Of a stretch of 64,000 nucleotides of DNA, positions 53,156 through 61,269 are shown one piece after another. The DNA is from Longispora fulva. Its GTDB lineage: Bacteria > Actinomycetota > Actinomycetes > Mycobacteriales > Micromonosporaceae. Location: contig NZ_JADOUF010000001.1 of assembly GCF_015751905.1 (NCBI RefSeq), forward strand, positions 4,402,001-4,466,000, written 5' to 3'. Position numbers and translations under genes: made by a program. The notes beneath the pieces are model-generated. The model had not been told where the DNA came from and did no database searches. It saw only the letters and a program-made list of their open reading frames with translations. Position 1 is the first letter of the stretch. Each line of letters opens with the position of its first letter.

Positions 53156-54463
53156 ATGAAACTCTTACCGCGCCTCGCCGCGACGACAGCGGCCTTCGCG
53201 CTGGTCGCCACAGGCTGTAGCAGCAACGACACGAGCAAGTCCCCCGCCTCCGGCTCGCTGAAGGGCGAGTCCGTCCAGGTGTCGGCGGTGTGGTCGGGCG
53301 AGGAACAGGCCCGGTTCCAGAAGGTGCTCGACGCGTTCGCCGCGAAGACCGGCGCGACGGTCACCTTCAGCTCGACGGGCAACGACATCGCCACGGTGCT
53401 CGGCAGCAAGATCTCGGGCGGCCAGCCGCCGGACGTCGCGATCCTGCCCCAGCCTGGCCTGCTCGCCGACCTGGCGAGGAAGGGCAGCCTGCAGCCGGTC
53501 GACGCGGACACCAGGGCCAACGTCGAGAAGAACTACGCCCCGATCTGGAAGACCCTGGGCACGGCGGGCGACGGCAAGCTCTACGGCGTGTGGGTGAAGG
53601 CGGCGAACAAGAGCCTCATCTGGTACCAGGCGGAGAAGTTCTCCCAGGCCGGCGTGCGACCGCCGAAGACGTGGGAGGAGTTCACGGCCGCGCTGGGGAC
53701 ACTGTCGGACGCGGGTACCCCGCCGCTCGCGGTGGGCGGCGGGGACGGCTGGGTGCTGACCGACTGGTTCGAGAACGTGTATCTGCGGGTGGCCGGCGCG
53801 GAGAAGTACGACAAGCTGGCCAGACACGAGATCCCGTTCACCGACCCGACCGTGGTGGAGACGCTGACGCTGCTCGGGCAGCTGTGGGGCGCGCCGAACA
53901 CGATCCCCGGCGGTCCGGCGTCGGCGTTGCAGACGAAGTTCGAGCAGTCCGTGACCCAGGTGTTCGGGCCCAGCCCGAAGGCGTCGGTGGTGTTCGAGGG
54001 CGACTTCGTGGCGACGAACATCCAGAAGGAGACCGGCGCGAAGGTCGGCACCACGGCGAAGTTCTTCGACTTTCCGGCCGTGAAGGGTTCCCAGCCGGCG
54101 GTGGTCGGCGGCGGGGACGTGGCCGTGGCGCTGAAGAACTCGAAGGGCGCGCACGCGCTGCTGCGATGGCTGGCCACCCCGGAGGCCGCGGAGGTGTGGG
54201 CGCGGCAGGGCGGGTTCCTGTCGCCGGACAAGAGCCTGTCGTCGAGCGTGTACCCGGACGAGACCAGCCGGAAACTGGGTGAGGCGATCATCGCGGCCGG
54301 CAACGACTTCCGCTTCGACATGTCCGACCTCGCGCCGAGCGCGTTCGGCGGCACCCCGGGCAGCGGGGAGTGGAAGATCCTCCAGGACTTCCTCGCCAAC
54401 CCGGCCGACGTGCGCGGGACGGCCACCAAGCTGGAGGCGGCGGCAGCGGCAGCGTACAAGTGA
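53156..54463 (+). CDS. ABC sugar-binding lipoprotein
   Basis: A 435-residue extracellular solute-binding protein family 1 lipoprotein. The signal peptide has a lipobox ALVATGC, and a Ser/Asn/Asp/Lys-rich linker follows. Seen: VQVSAVWSGEEQARFQKVLD, QPPDVAILPQPGLLADLARK and VWVKAANKSLIWYQAEKF. These match binding proteins for oligosaccharides such as alpha-glucosides. It delivers the sugar to the two permeases encoded directly downstream. ATG 53156 follows GGGAGGG. Its stop overlaps the next start (GTGA). The sugar is not identified. Confidence 0.93.
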   Translation: MKLLPRLAATTAAFALVATGCSSNDTSKSPASGSLKGESVQVSAVWSGEEQARFQKVLDAFAAKTGATVTFSSTGNDIATVLGSKISGGQPPDVAILPQPGLLADLARKGSLQPVDADTRANVEKNYAPIWKTLGTAGDGKLYGVWVKAANKSLIWYQAEKFSQAGVRPPKTWEEFTAALGTLSDAGTPPLAVGGGDGWVLTDWFENVYLRVAGAEKYDKLARHEIPFTDPTVVETLTLLGQLWGAPNTIPGGPASALQTKFEQSVTQVFGPSPKASVVFEGDFVATNIQKETGAKVGTTAKFFDFPAVKGSQPAVVGGGDVAVALKNSKGAHALLRWLATPEAAEVWARQGGFLSPDKSLSSSVYPDETSRKLGEAIIAAGNDFRFDMSDLAPSAFGGTPGSGEWKILQDFLANPADVRGTATKLEAAAAAAYK

Positions 54464-55710
54464 GAAGGGCGTTGCCATTCCTGGTCCCGGCCGTCGCGGT
54501 GCTGGCCGTCCTGGTGCTGTACCCGATCGGGTACACGGTGGTGCGCAGCTTCTTCGACGCGGGCGGGGACTCCTATGTGGGCGTGGACAACTACCGGACG
54601 ATGTTCACCACGCCTGCGACCCTGACCGCGATCCGCAACAACGCGATCTGGGTCGTGCTCGCCCCGACCGTCGTCACGGTGCTCGGGCTGCTGTTCGCGG
54701 TGCTCACGGAGCGGATGCGATGGCAGACGGCGTTCAAGGCCGTGGTGTTCATGCCGATGGCCGTCTCGTTCCTGGCCGCCGGGGTGACCTGGCGGATGGT
54801 GTACGACGCCGATCCCGACCGGGGGCTGGCCAACGCCGCGGTGGTCGGGGCGCACGACGCGTTCTCGCCCCCGTCGCGGTTCCCCGGGGTGCGGGCCCGC
54901 GACGGGGCCGGGGTCGCCGTCTCCCCTGCCGGCGACCTGGAGCTGCCGGCCGGCTCCGGGGCCCTGTTCCCCCTGGTGGGGCTGGCTCCGGAGAAGATCC
55001 CGGCCGGGGCCGTGCCCGCCGCCGCCCCGGCCGGTTCCGGGGTGCGCGGCGTCGTGTGGCTGGACTTCGCGGTCGGCGGCGGGGGCCGGCAACGGGTGAT
55101 CGACCCAGACGAGAAGGGCCTGCCGGGGGTCGCCGTCGAGGTGGTGCGCGCCGGTGCCGTGGTGGCCAGCGGCGAGACGGACGCCGCCGGGCGGTTCGCG
55201 TTCCCGCGGCTCTCCGGCGACGGCTACACGGTCCGGCTGCCCGCGGCCAACTTCGCCCCTCCCTTCCGGGGCGTCGACTGGCTCGGCCCGGCCGTGGTGA
55301 CCCCGGCCGTGATCGGGACGTACCTGTGGATCTGGGCCGGGTTCGCGATGGTGATGGTCAGCGCCGGGCTGGCCGCGCTGCCCCGGGACACCCTGGAGGC
55401 CGCCCGGATGGACGGCGCGTCGGAGTGGCAGGTGCTGCGCCGGATCACGGTGCCGCAGCTGCGCCCGGTGCTGATCGTCGTGCTGGTCACCATGGTGATC
55501 AACGTGTTGAAGGTGTTCGACCTGGTGCTGGTGCTCGCCCCGGAGGCGGTGCAGGCCGACGCGAACGTGGTCGCGCTCCAGATGTGGCGGGTGTCCTTCG
55601 GCGGGGCCCGGGACTACGGGCTGGGCAGCGCGCTCGGGGTGCTGCTGTTCTTCCTGGTGCTGCCGGCGATGGTGTTCAACCTGCGCCGACTCAAGCGGGA
55701 GGGCACATGA
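54460..55710 (+). CDS. MalF-type ABC permease with inserted extracellular SdrD-like domain
   Basis: A 416-residue permease. It starts VRRALPFLVPAVAVLAVLVL; the usual helices are at about 6-28, 62-84, 95-115, 285-305, 340-360 and 385-405. The cytoplasmic EAA loop is EAARMDGASEWQVLRRITVP (about 313-332). Residues about 130-270 are an insertion between helix 3 and the WLGPAV segment. Part of it is a beta-sandwich (RGVVWLDFAVGG, GLPGVAVEVVRAGAVVASGE, GRFAFPRLSGDGY), resembling SdrD/Cna-B-like or carboxypeptidase-regulatory-like domains. MalF-type permeases normally carry only a short loop here, so the insert may help to dock the binding protein or a glycan. GTG 54460 overlaps the previous stop. 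Confidence 0.88.
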   Translation: MRRALPFLVPAVAVLAVLVLYPIGYTVVRSFFDAGGDSYVGVDNYRTMFTTPATLTAIRNNAIWVVLAPTVVTVLGLLFAVLTERMRWQTAFKAVVFMPMAVSFLAAGVTWRMVYDADPDRGLANAAVVGAHDAFSPPSRFPGVRARDGAGVAVSPAGDLELPAGSGALFPLVGLAPEKIPAGAVPAAAPAGSGVRGVVWLDFAVGGGGRQRVIDPDEKGLPGVAVEVVRAGAVVASGETDAAGRFAFPRLSGDGYTVRLPAANFAPPFRGVDWLGPAVVTPAVIGTYLWIWAGFAMVMVSAGLAALPRDTLEAARMDGASEWQVLRRITVPQLRPVLIVVLVTMVINVLKVFDLVLVLAPEAVQADANVVALQMWRVSFGGARDYGLGSALGVLLFFLVLPAMVFNLRRLKREGT

Positions 55711-56558
55711 GCACGCCGGAACGGGCCCGGGCCGGCGGGGTGGCCAGGCGGCTCGGCGAGGTCGTGCTGGTCCTGATCGGACTGTTCTGGCTGACCCCGA
55801 CGATCGGCCTGGCCGTCGCCAGCTTCCGCCCGGCCAGCGCCAGCAACTCCTCCGGCTGGTGGACGGTGTTCACCGCCCCGGGCCAGCTCACGGCGGACAA
55901 CTACGTCCGGCTGTTCGGCAACGAGCGCATCGTGTCCTCGCTGTGGAACACGGTGCTGATCACGGTGCCGTCCACGGTGCTCGTGGTGGTGCTGGGCTCG
56001 ATGGCCGCGTACGCGTTCGCGTGGATCGAGTTCCCCGGCCGCGACTGGTTGTTCCTGGTCGTGGTGGCGCTGATCGTCGTGCCGGTGCAGGTGGCCCTCA
56101 TCCCCGACGCGGAGATCTTCGGCGAGCTGGGGCTGTTCGGCGGCATCCCGGGCGTGGTGCTGTTCCACGTGGCGTTCGGGCTGCCGTTCGCGATCTTCCT
56201 GTTGCGCAACTTCTTCGCCGGGATCCCGAAGGAGCTGCTGGAGGCGGCGCGGATCGACGGCGGGGGCGAGGCGGTCATCTTCCGGCGGGTGGTCATGCCA
56301 CTGGGCTGGCCGGCGATCGCGTCGCTGGCGATCTTCCAGTTCCTCTGGGTGTGGAACGACCTGCTGGTGGCGCTGGTGTTCGCGAACCCGGACTCGGCCC
56401 CGATCACGTACGCGATCCGGGAGCAGACCCGCTCGTTCTCATCGAACATCGACGTGATCGCCCCGGGGGCGTTCCTGTCGATGGTCATCCCGCTGGGGGT
56501 GTTCTTCGCCTTCCAGCGGTACTTCGTCCAGGGCGTGATGGCCGGCTCGGTGAAGTAG
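55707..56558 (+). CDS. MalG-type ABC sugar permease
   Basis: A 283-residue permease of standard length. About six helices (about 18-38, 85-107, 113-133, 145-165, 195-215 and 250-270). The EAA loop is EAARIDGGGEAVIFRRVVMP (about 190-209), which contacts the ATPase. ATG 55707 overlaps the previous stop (ATGA). No ATPase gene follows, as is usual in actinomycetes where a shared MsiK-type ATPase serves many importers. The 3' end overlaps the convergent EamA gene by about 120 bases. Confidence 0.93.
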   Translation: MSTPERARAGGVARRLGEVVLVLIGLFWLTPTIGLAVASFRPASASNSSGWWTVFTAPGQLTADNYVRLFGNERIVSSLWNTVLITVPSTVLVVVLGSMAAYAFAWIEFPGRDWLFLVVVALIVVPVQVALIPDAEIFGELGLFGGIPGVVLFHVAFGLPFAIFLLRNFFAGIPKELLEAARIDGGGEAVIFRRVVMPLGWPAIASLAIFQFLWVWNDLLVALVFANPDSAPITYAIREQTRSFSSNIDVIAPGAFLSMVIPLGVFFAFQRYFVQGVMAGSVK

Positions 56559-57401
56559 CGCGGGGCGGGGGCGGGCCGGGGACAGCGCCCCCACCGCCAC
56601 CGCCCCGAGCGCCATCGCCGCCCCCACCAGCTGCCACCCACCCAACGCCTGGTCGAGCGCGATCCACCCGATCGTCGCCGCCATCACCGGGCTCAGCAGC
56701 CCGAGCATCGACACCTGGGTGGGCTGCAGCCGGGTCACGCCCCGGAACCACAGGCTGTAGGCGAGGATCGCGCCGAACACCGACAGGTACCCGAATCCGA
56801 GGACGTTGCGGCCGGTCAGCTCCGCCGGCAGCCCCTCGAAGCCCAGGGTCACGGGGAGCAGCAGCGCCCCGCCGATCGCGAGCTGCCAACTGGTCAGCGC
56901 GAACAGCCCCTCCGGCGGCGCGCCCCACCGCCGGCCGAGCACGGTCCCGGTGGCCATGATCATGGTGCCGGCCGCGCCCGCCGCGAGGCCCAGGCCGTCG
57001 ATGGTGGCGGTGGCCCGCAGCACGACGAGGGTGACGCCGCCGAGGCCGACGATGCCGGCGACGAGCATCCGGGGGTTGGGGACCAGCCGGAGCAGCGGGT
57101 AACCGAGGCCGGCGGCGACGAACGGTTGCAGGGCCGCGACGATCGCAGACACGCCGCCGGGCAGCCGGTACGCCGACAGGAACAGCAGCGGGAAGAACGC
57201 GCCGATGTTGAGCACGGCGAGGACGACGGCCCGCCACCGCCACGCGCCGTGCGGCAGCTTGCGGACGAAGAGCAGGAGAACGAGGCCGGCGGGCAGCGCG
57301 CGGACGGTCGCGGCGAGCAGGGGCCGGTCGGCCGGGAGCAGCTCCGTGGTGACGAAGTAGGTGGAGCCCCAGATCAGCGGGGCGAGAGCGGTGAGCCACA
57401 T
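56439..57401 (-). CDS. EamA/DMT-family transporter
   Basis: A 320-residue drug/metabolite transporter with about ten helices and two EamA repeats (LAPLIWGSTYFVTTELLP, then GLFALTSWQLAIGGALLLPV). ATG 57401 follows CGGAGAA. The last about 45 residues (RPRPALLHRAGHHALDEVPL and onward) are polar and lie antisense to the permease gene; they may be a tail or read-through past an ancestral stop. It diverges from a MarR regulator with a double palindrome between them, so it is probably the regulator's target and exports a small molecule. Confidence 0.88.
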   Translation of the reverse strand: MWLTALAPLIWGSTYFVTTELLPADRPLLAATVRALPAGLVLLLFVRKLPHGAWRWRAVVLAVLNIGAFFPLLFLSAYRLPGGVSAIVAALQPFVAAGLGYPLLRLVPNPRMLVAGIVGLGGVTLVVLRATATIDGLGLAAGAAGTMIMATGTVLGRRWGAPPEGLFALTSWQLAIGGALLLPVTLGFEGLPAELTGRNVLGFGYLSVFGAILAYSLWFRGVTRLQPTQVSMLGLLSPVMAATIGWIALDQALGGWQLVGAAMALGAVAVGALSPARPRPALLHRAGHHALDEVPLEGEEHPQRDDHRQERPRGDHVDVR

Positions 57402-57420
57402 GATGTTCTCCGTTAAACTT

Positions 57421-57432
57421 CTCAACGTTGAA
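57421..57432. promoter_or_regulatory. MarR operator copy 1
   Basis: CTCAACGTTGAA is an 11 of 12 match to the perfect palindrome at 57461, in the promoter of the EamA gene (start 57401). The two copies are offset by 40 bases, about four helical turns. Confidence 0.6.
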
Positions 57433-57460
57433 GCAATACAGGTACCTTAACATGAAGAGG

Positions 57461-57472
57461 TTCAACGTTGAA
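57461..57472. promoter_or_regulatory. MarR operator copy 2
   Basis: TTCAACGTTGAA is a perfect palindrome just before the MarR gene, overlapping the possible TTG start at 57468. With copy 1 it would let one repressor control both divergent genes. Confidence 0.65.
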
Positions 57473-57476
57473 AGAT

Positions 57477-57965
57477 ATGGTGGACGGCTTCCTCGAGCAG
57501 TGGCGGCGCGAGCGGCCGGACCTCGACCCGGCCCCGATGGGGATCATCGGCCGGGTGTCGCGGCTCGGCGCGCTGTTCGACCGGGAGCTCAAGCGGTTCT
57601 TCGCGGGTCACGGCCTGGAACGCTGGGAGTTCGACGTGCTGGCCACCCTGCGCCGGGCCGGCGCGCCGCACGAGTTGACCATGGGCGCGCTGCTCGACCA
57701 CATGATGGTCACCTCGGGCGCGATCACGAACCGGATCGACCGGGTGGCTGCCCGCGGCCTCGTCGAACGACGCGCGGACCCGGCCGACCGACGGACGGTC
57801 CGGGTCGGGCTCACCGACGAGGGCCTGCGGGTGATCAACACGGTGATCGCGGACCATCTGGACAACGAGCGCCGGATTCTCGCCGCGTTATCGGCGGGTG
57901 AACAGGCGGAATTAGCTGTTTTGCTGCGGTCCCTGCTGATAGGCCTCGGGGACAGTCCACAGTAA
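57477..57965 (+). CDS. MarR-family regulator
   Basis: A 162-residue regulator. The winged HTH is ELTMGALLDHMMVTSGAITN with IDRVAARGLVERRADPADRR as recognition and wing. The central helix LERWEFDVLATLRRAGAPHE is typical. ATG 57477 is chosen because the in-frame TTG 57468 lies within the palindrome; no strong ribosome site is seen. It probably represses itself and the EamA exporter until a small ligand binds. It lies 46 bases before an acyl-AMP ligase, which may be part of the same unit. Confidence 0.9.
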   Translation: MVDGFLEQWRRERPDLDPAPMGIIGRVSRLGALFDRELKRFFAGHGLERWEFDVLATLRRAGAPHELTMGALLDHMMVTSGAITNRIDRVAARGLVERRADPADRRTVRVGLTDEGLRVINTVIADHLDNERRILAALSAGEQAELAVLLRSLLIGLGDSPQ

Positions 57966-58011
57966 ACTTGGCCCCATTTGCTGATCATCGCGAGTCGGGG
58001 CTGGGGCCGGA

Positions 58012-59541
58012 ATGACACAGAACTACATTTCACGGGTACTGGACCTCTTCGCCCGGTATGGCGACCGCGAGGCGATCGTCGCCGACGACCGGCGGCTCAC
58101 CTATCACGAGCTGATCACGGGCACCCTGTCGATCGCCGCGGCGCTGCATCGGGAGGGGCTGCGGCCGGGCGTGGCCGTCGGGGCCCTGGCGAGTACCGCG
58201 CCGGAGGCCGTGATGCTCCAGTTCGCCGTACACATGATGGGCGGCCGGATCGCCTGGATCGCCCCGAACTCGCCGGCGGCGTTCCGTGAGCGGTTCCTCG
58301 ACCTGGCGGCGGTGGACGCGTTCGTCTACGACGCGCGGGCGTACGCGGAGGCCGGCGCCAAGCTCGCCGCCGGTACCGGGCTGCCGGTGCTGTGCCTCGG
58401 GCCCGGCGGGGAGGGGCCGGACATCACCGCCGGCCCCACGGTCGGACGGGTCGAGGACCTGCCCTTCGACCCGGCGGAGGTCACCGGGGTGCCGCAGGCG
58501 CTGTTCCAGACCAGCGGCACGACCGGGCAGCCCAAGCTCGTGCACCACACCCAGCGGTTCTTCGACACGGCGCTGGCGTTCGCCGCCCAGTACGTGGAGT
58601 CCGGGCAGCACGCGATGAAGCACCTGGCGCTCGGCGGGTTCTGGGTGGTCAGCTCCCAGATGCCGGCGCACATGGCCCTGCTCACCGGCGGCACCTACTA
58701 CACGGTGTCCTCGTTCGAGACGGTCGCGTTCCTCGAGCTGATCGCCCGGGAACGGATCACTGACACGCTGCTCACGCCCCCGTTCCTCTACTTCCTGCTC
58801 GACCACCCGGCGCTCGCCACCGCCGACTGCTCCAGCCTGCTGCGGGTCAACGTCGGCGGGGCCCCGGTGGCCCCGAGCCGGCTGTCGCAGGCGATCCGGC
58901 GGCTGGGGCCGGTGCTGCGGACCGCGTACGGGATGAGCGAGGCGCCGATCATCGCGGCGTACCAGAACATCCCCGACGACCCGGCCGTGCTCTCCTCCGT
59001 CGGCCAGCCCTACGGCGACCTGGAGCTGGAGATCCGCGACCCGGCCGGCGCGCCGGTGCCCGTCGGCGAGGTCGGCGAGGTGTGGCTGTCCGGCGGCGTG
59101 ATGATGGTCGGGTACTGGGGCCAGCCGGAGCTGACCGCCGAGACCCTGGTCGACGGCTGGCTGCGCACCGGCGACATGGGGTATCTCGACGCGGTCGGCA
59201 ACCTGTTCCTCGTCGACCGGGTGAAAGACATGATCCTGACCGGCTGGGGCTCGACCAACATCTACGCCCGGCCGGTCGAGGACCTGCTGGCCTCGCACCC
59301 CGGGGTGCGGGCGGCGGCCGTGATCGGCGTCCCCAGCGAGCGGTACGGCGAGGTCGTGCACGCCTACGTCGTGGCGGCTCCGGGGGTGCCGGTCGAGGTC
59401 GAGGAGCTGCGCGAGCTGGTCCGCACGGGGCTCGGCGGGGGCTGGACGCCGGAGGGGGTGGACTTCGTCGACGCGCTGCCGCTCACGGAGACCAACAAGG
59501 TGGACAAGAAGGCGCTGCGGGCCCGTTACCAGGCCGGCTGA
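58012..59541 (+). CDS. Class I adenylate-forming enzyme (acyl-CoA synthetase-like)
   Basis: A 509-residue adenylating enzyme. Core motifs: A3 FQTSGTTGQPKLVHHT (about 164-179), A5 RTAYGMSEAP, A7/A8 WLRTGDMGYL and DRVKDMILTGWGSTNIYARP, and A10 with lysine in LTETNKVDKKAL. All catalytic residues including the terminal lysine are present. It activates a carboxylic acid as acyl-AMP, probably for CoA ligation; specificity is not readable. ATG 58012 follows GGGGCCGG-like sequence. The gene lies between MarR/EamA and the ATP-grasp gene, so it may feed an acyl group to that system. Confidence 0.92.
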   Translation: MTQNYISRVLDLFARYGDREAIVADDRRLTYHELITGTLSIAAALHREGLRPGVAVGALASTAPEAVMLQFAVHMMGGRIAWIAPNSPAAFRERFLDLAAVDAFVYDARAYAEAGAKLAAGTGLPVLCLGPGGEGPDITAGPTVGRVEDLPFDPAEVTGVPQALFQTSGTTGQPKLVHHTQRFFDTALAFAAQYVESGQHAMKHLALGGFWVVSSQMPAHMALLTGGTYYTVSSFETVAFLELIARERITDTLLTPPFLYFLLDHPALATADCSSLLRVNVGGAPVAPSRLSQAIRRLGPVLRTAYGMSEAPIIAAYQNIPDDPAVLSSVGQPYGDLELEIRDPAGAPVPVGEVGEVWLSGGVMMVGYWGQPELTAETLVDGWLRTGDMGYLDAVGNLFLVDRVKDMILTGWGSTNIYARPVEDLLASHPGVRAAAVIGVPSERYGEVVHAYVVAAPGVPVEVEELRELVRTGLGGGWTPEGVDFVDALPLTETNKVDKKALRARYQAG

Positions 59542-59815
59542 CCAGGCGGTAGCGGTGACCACCGGGCGGCGCGTACGGCCCCGCCGGTGGTCACCACCAC
59601 CGGACGCCACGGTCGAGCGGAAGGCGCCGACGTGAGCTTCATGCACACGGGCGGCCGGGACTACCGCCGGGCATAAGGATCACGCCAGTACACCGGCTGC
59701 GGACGGCGGCGCGCGTCGGGGACGGGACGGCGAACCCCTGGCTGACGTCGGTGCCGAGTGCGGCGGACCGCCGCTGGAGACCGGGGCAGGTGTCTCCCGT
59801 ACCCGGAAAAGGGTT

Positions 59816-61039
59816 TCAGTCCTTGTTGATCAGGAGCGCGTCGGCCGCGGAGGCGATCGCCGTGCGGCACTCCTCCGCCGTGTCCGCCACCGCCACCGCC
59901 AGGGCCAGCCGGCCCGTGCCCGTGCCGTGCGGCCGGTGCGCGACCGTGCCGACGGACACCGTGATCACGGTCTCGTCGACGGCCGGGTGCAGCACGTCCT
60001 CGGCGAACCGGATCGAGTCGATCGTGGTCTCCTCCTCCGCGGAGAAGAACCGGACGGCCGCGACCCTGCGCGGCGCGGTGCCGGGCACCGGGGGTCGCCC
60101 GCAGGCCACGTCGCAGGCCGCGAGGCCCTCGTCGGTGCCGGTCGCGAGCTGCGCGAGCCGGGTGATGTGCCCGCCGGCCATCCGCCCGTTGATCTCGATG
60201 ATCTTCGGCCCGGACTCCGTGAGCATGATCTCGGTGTGCGTGATCCCATCCTGGTAGCCGATCGCGGCGTGGGCCGCCCGGAGCACGTCCAGGAGGGCCG
60301 GGTCCGTGAGCAGCGGGTCGGCGGCGTCGACGGTGTGGCCGACCTCGACGAAGTACGGCGCGAAGCCGTTCTCCTTCCGGGCCAGGCACAACACGGTCAG
60401 CTCGCCCCCGTGCAGCGCGCAGTCGACGCTGATCTCCTCGCCGGTCACGCACTCCTCGACCAGCGGCGCGTACACGTAGTCCGGCACGCCGCCGACCGGG
60501 TTGCCGGTACTGTCCGCGTACCGCTCCGCGAGCTCCTCCGGCGCGTCGACCCGCAGCACGCCCATCCCGGCGAGCAGGTCGTGCGGCTTGATCACGACCG
60601 GGTAGCCGATCTCGGCGGCGGCGACGCGGGCCTCGTCCAGGGAGGTGACCGGGATCGAGCGCGGCTGCGGCACCCCGGCGGCGTCGAGCGCCCGGCGGGT
60701 CAGGTTCTTGAACCGGCAGGCCGCCGCGGCGTCGAGCCCGGCGTGCGGCAGCCCCAGCCCGTCGGCGACGAACGCGACCTGGGTCACCCGGGCCTCGTCG
60801 TAGGTGATCACGCCGCTGATCGGGTCGCGGGCGTGCAGCTCGCGGGCGGCGGCGAGGGTGTCCTCGGGGTCGCGGGTCAGGTGCTGGGTCCAGCCGGTCA
60901 GGTAGGGCAGTTCCCACGACGGCTCGAAGCTGGTGAACAGGTGCAGGCGGTAGCGCTCCGCCATCGTGCGCAGCAGGAACTCCCGGGACGCGCGGGTCCC
61001 CGTGCGCAGCATCAGCACCAGCGGCCGGTCGTCGGTCAT
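59816..61039 (-). CDS. ATP-grasp ligase (L-amino-acid-ligase type)
   Basis: A 407-residue ATP-grasp enzyme. Seen: GVITYDEARVTQVAFVADGL, RFKNLTRRALDAAGVPQPRS, GYPVVIKPHDLLAGMGVLRV (ATP-binding lysine and glycine loop), EEISVDCALHGGELTVL and ESGPKIIEINGRMAGGHI (Mg-binding Glu/Asn). A C-terminal LAL_C2-like domain (RRVAAVRFFSAEEE onward, about 320-407) follows. The fold joins a carboxylate and an amine through an acyl phosphate. ATG 61039 has GAAGAGGAA upstream. The only gene in front is a 36-residue EPQ-K peptide; the two are separated by a terminator. Peptide modification is inferred from this context. Confidence 0.88.
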   Translation of the reverse strand: MTDDRPLVLMLRTGTRASREFLLRTMAERYRLHLFTSFEPSWELPYLTGWTQHLTRDPEDTLAAARELHARDPISGVITYDEARVTQVAFVADGLGLPHAGLDAAAACRFKNLTRRALDAAGVPQPRSIPVTSLDEARVAAAEIGYPVVIKPHDLLAGMGVLRVDAPEELAERYADSTGNPVGGVPDYVYAPLVEECVTGEEISVDCALHGGELTVLCLARKENGFAPYFVEVGHTVDAADPLLTDPALLDVLRAAHAAIGYQDGITHTEIMLTESGPKIIEINGRMAGGHITRLAQLATGTDEGLAACDVACGRPPVPGTAPRRVAAVRFFSAEEETTIDSIRFAEDVLHPAVDETVITVSVGTVAHRPHGTGTGRLALAVAVADTAEECRTAIASAADALLINKD

Positions 61040-61070
61040 CGTGTTCCTCTTCGGCGTCCTGTGCGGGGAG

Positions 61071-61106
61071 AAAAAGACGGTGGGCCCCGCCGAAGCGGGG
61101 CCCACC
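61071..61106 (-). terminator. Strong UUCG-loop terminator between peptide and ligase genes
   Basis: On the minus strand GGTGGGCCCCGC and GCGGGGCCCACC pair over 12 bases around a TTCG tetraloop and are followed by GTCTTTTTCTCC. It lies between the peptide stop (61114) and the ligase start (61039), so most transcripts should end before the ligase, raising peptide over enzyme. Confidence 0.85.
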
Positions 61107-61113
61107 TGCGCTA

Positions 61114-61224
61114 CTAAGCGGCAGCGGCTTCCTTGACCTGCGGCTCCGACTCGAACTTGATCTGCGGCTCGTCCTCGATGCGGAAGCCGGCGTCCTTGAC
61201 CTGGGGCTCGATTTCAATGCGCAT
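61114..61224 (-). CDS. 36-residue peptide with three EPQ[VI]K repeats (precursor candidate)
   Basis: ATG 61224 has a good GGAGA site 8 bases upstream; 36 codons end at a double TAG (61114, 61111). Residues 4-16 are EIEPQVKDAGFRI; the repeats are EPQVK (6-10), EPQIK (19-23) and EPQVK (27-31), separated by DAGFRIED and FES. The peptide is rich in Glu and Lys, lacks Cys and Thr, has one Ser, and ends EAAAA. It cannot be a lanthipeptide-type core. Glu/Asp and Lys side chains could be joined by an ATP-grasp enzyme. It is preceded by a consensus promoter and followed by a strong terminator. A role as substrate of the adjacent ligase is inference. Confidence 0.75.
   Translation of the reverse strand: MRIEIEPQVKDAGFRIEDEPQIKFESEPQVKEAAAA
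61132..61209 (-). repeat. Three 15-base repeats encoding EPQ[VI]K
   Basis: On the plus strand CTTGACCTGCGGCTC (61132), CTTGATCTGCGGCTC (61156) and CTTGACCTGGGGCTC (61195) are near identical. They encode the repeated EPQ-[VI]-K units and suggest expansion by internal duplication. Confidence 0.8.
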
Positions 61225-61269
61225 TATATTTCTCCATCCATGAGTGCAATGAAAGGTCGTACGAGACAA

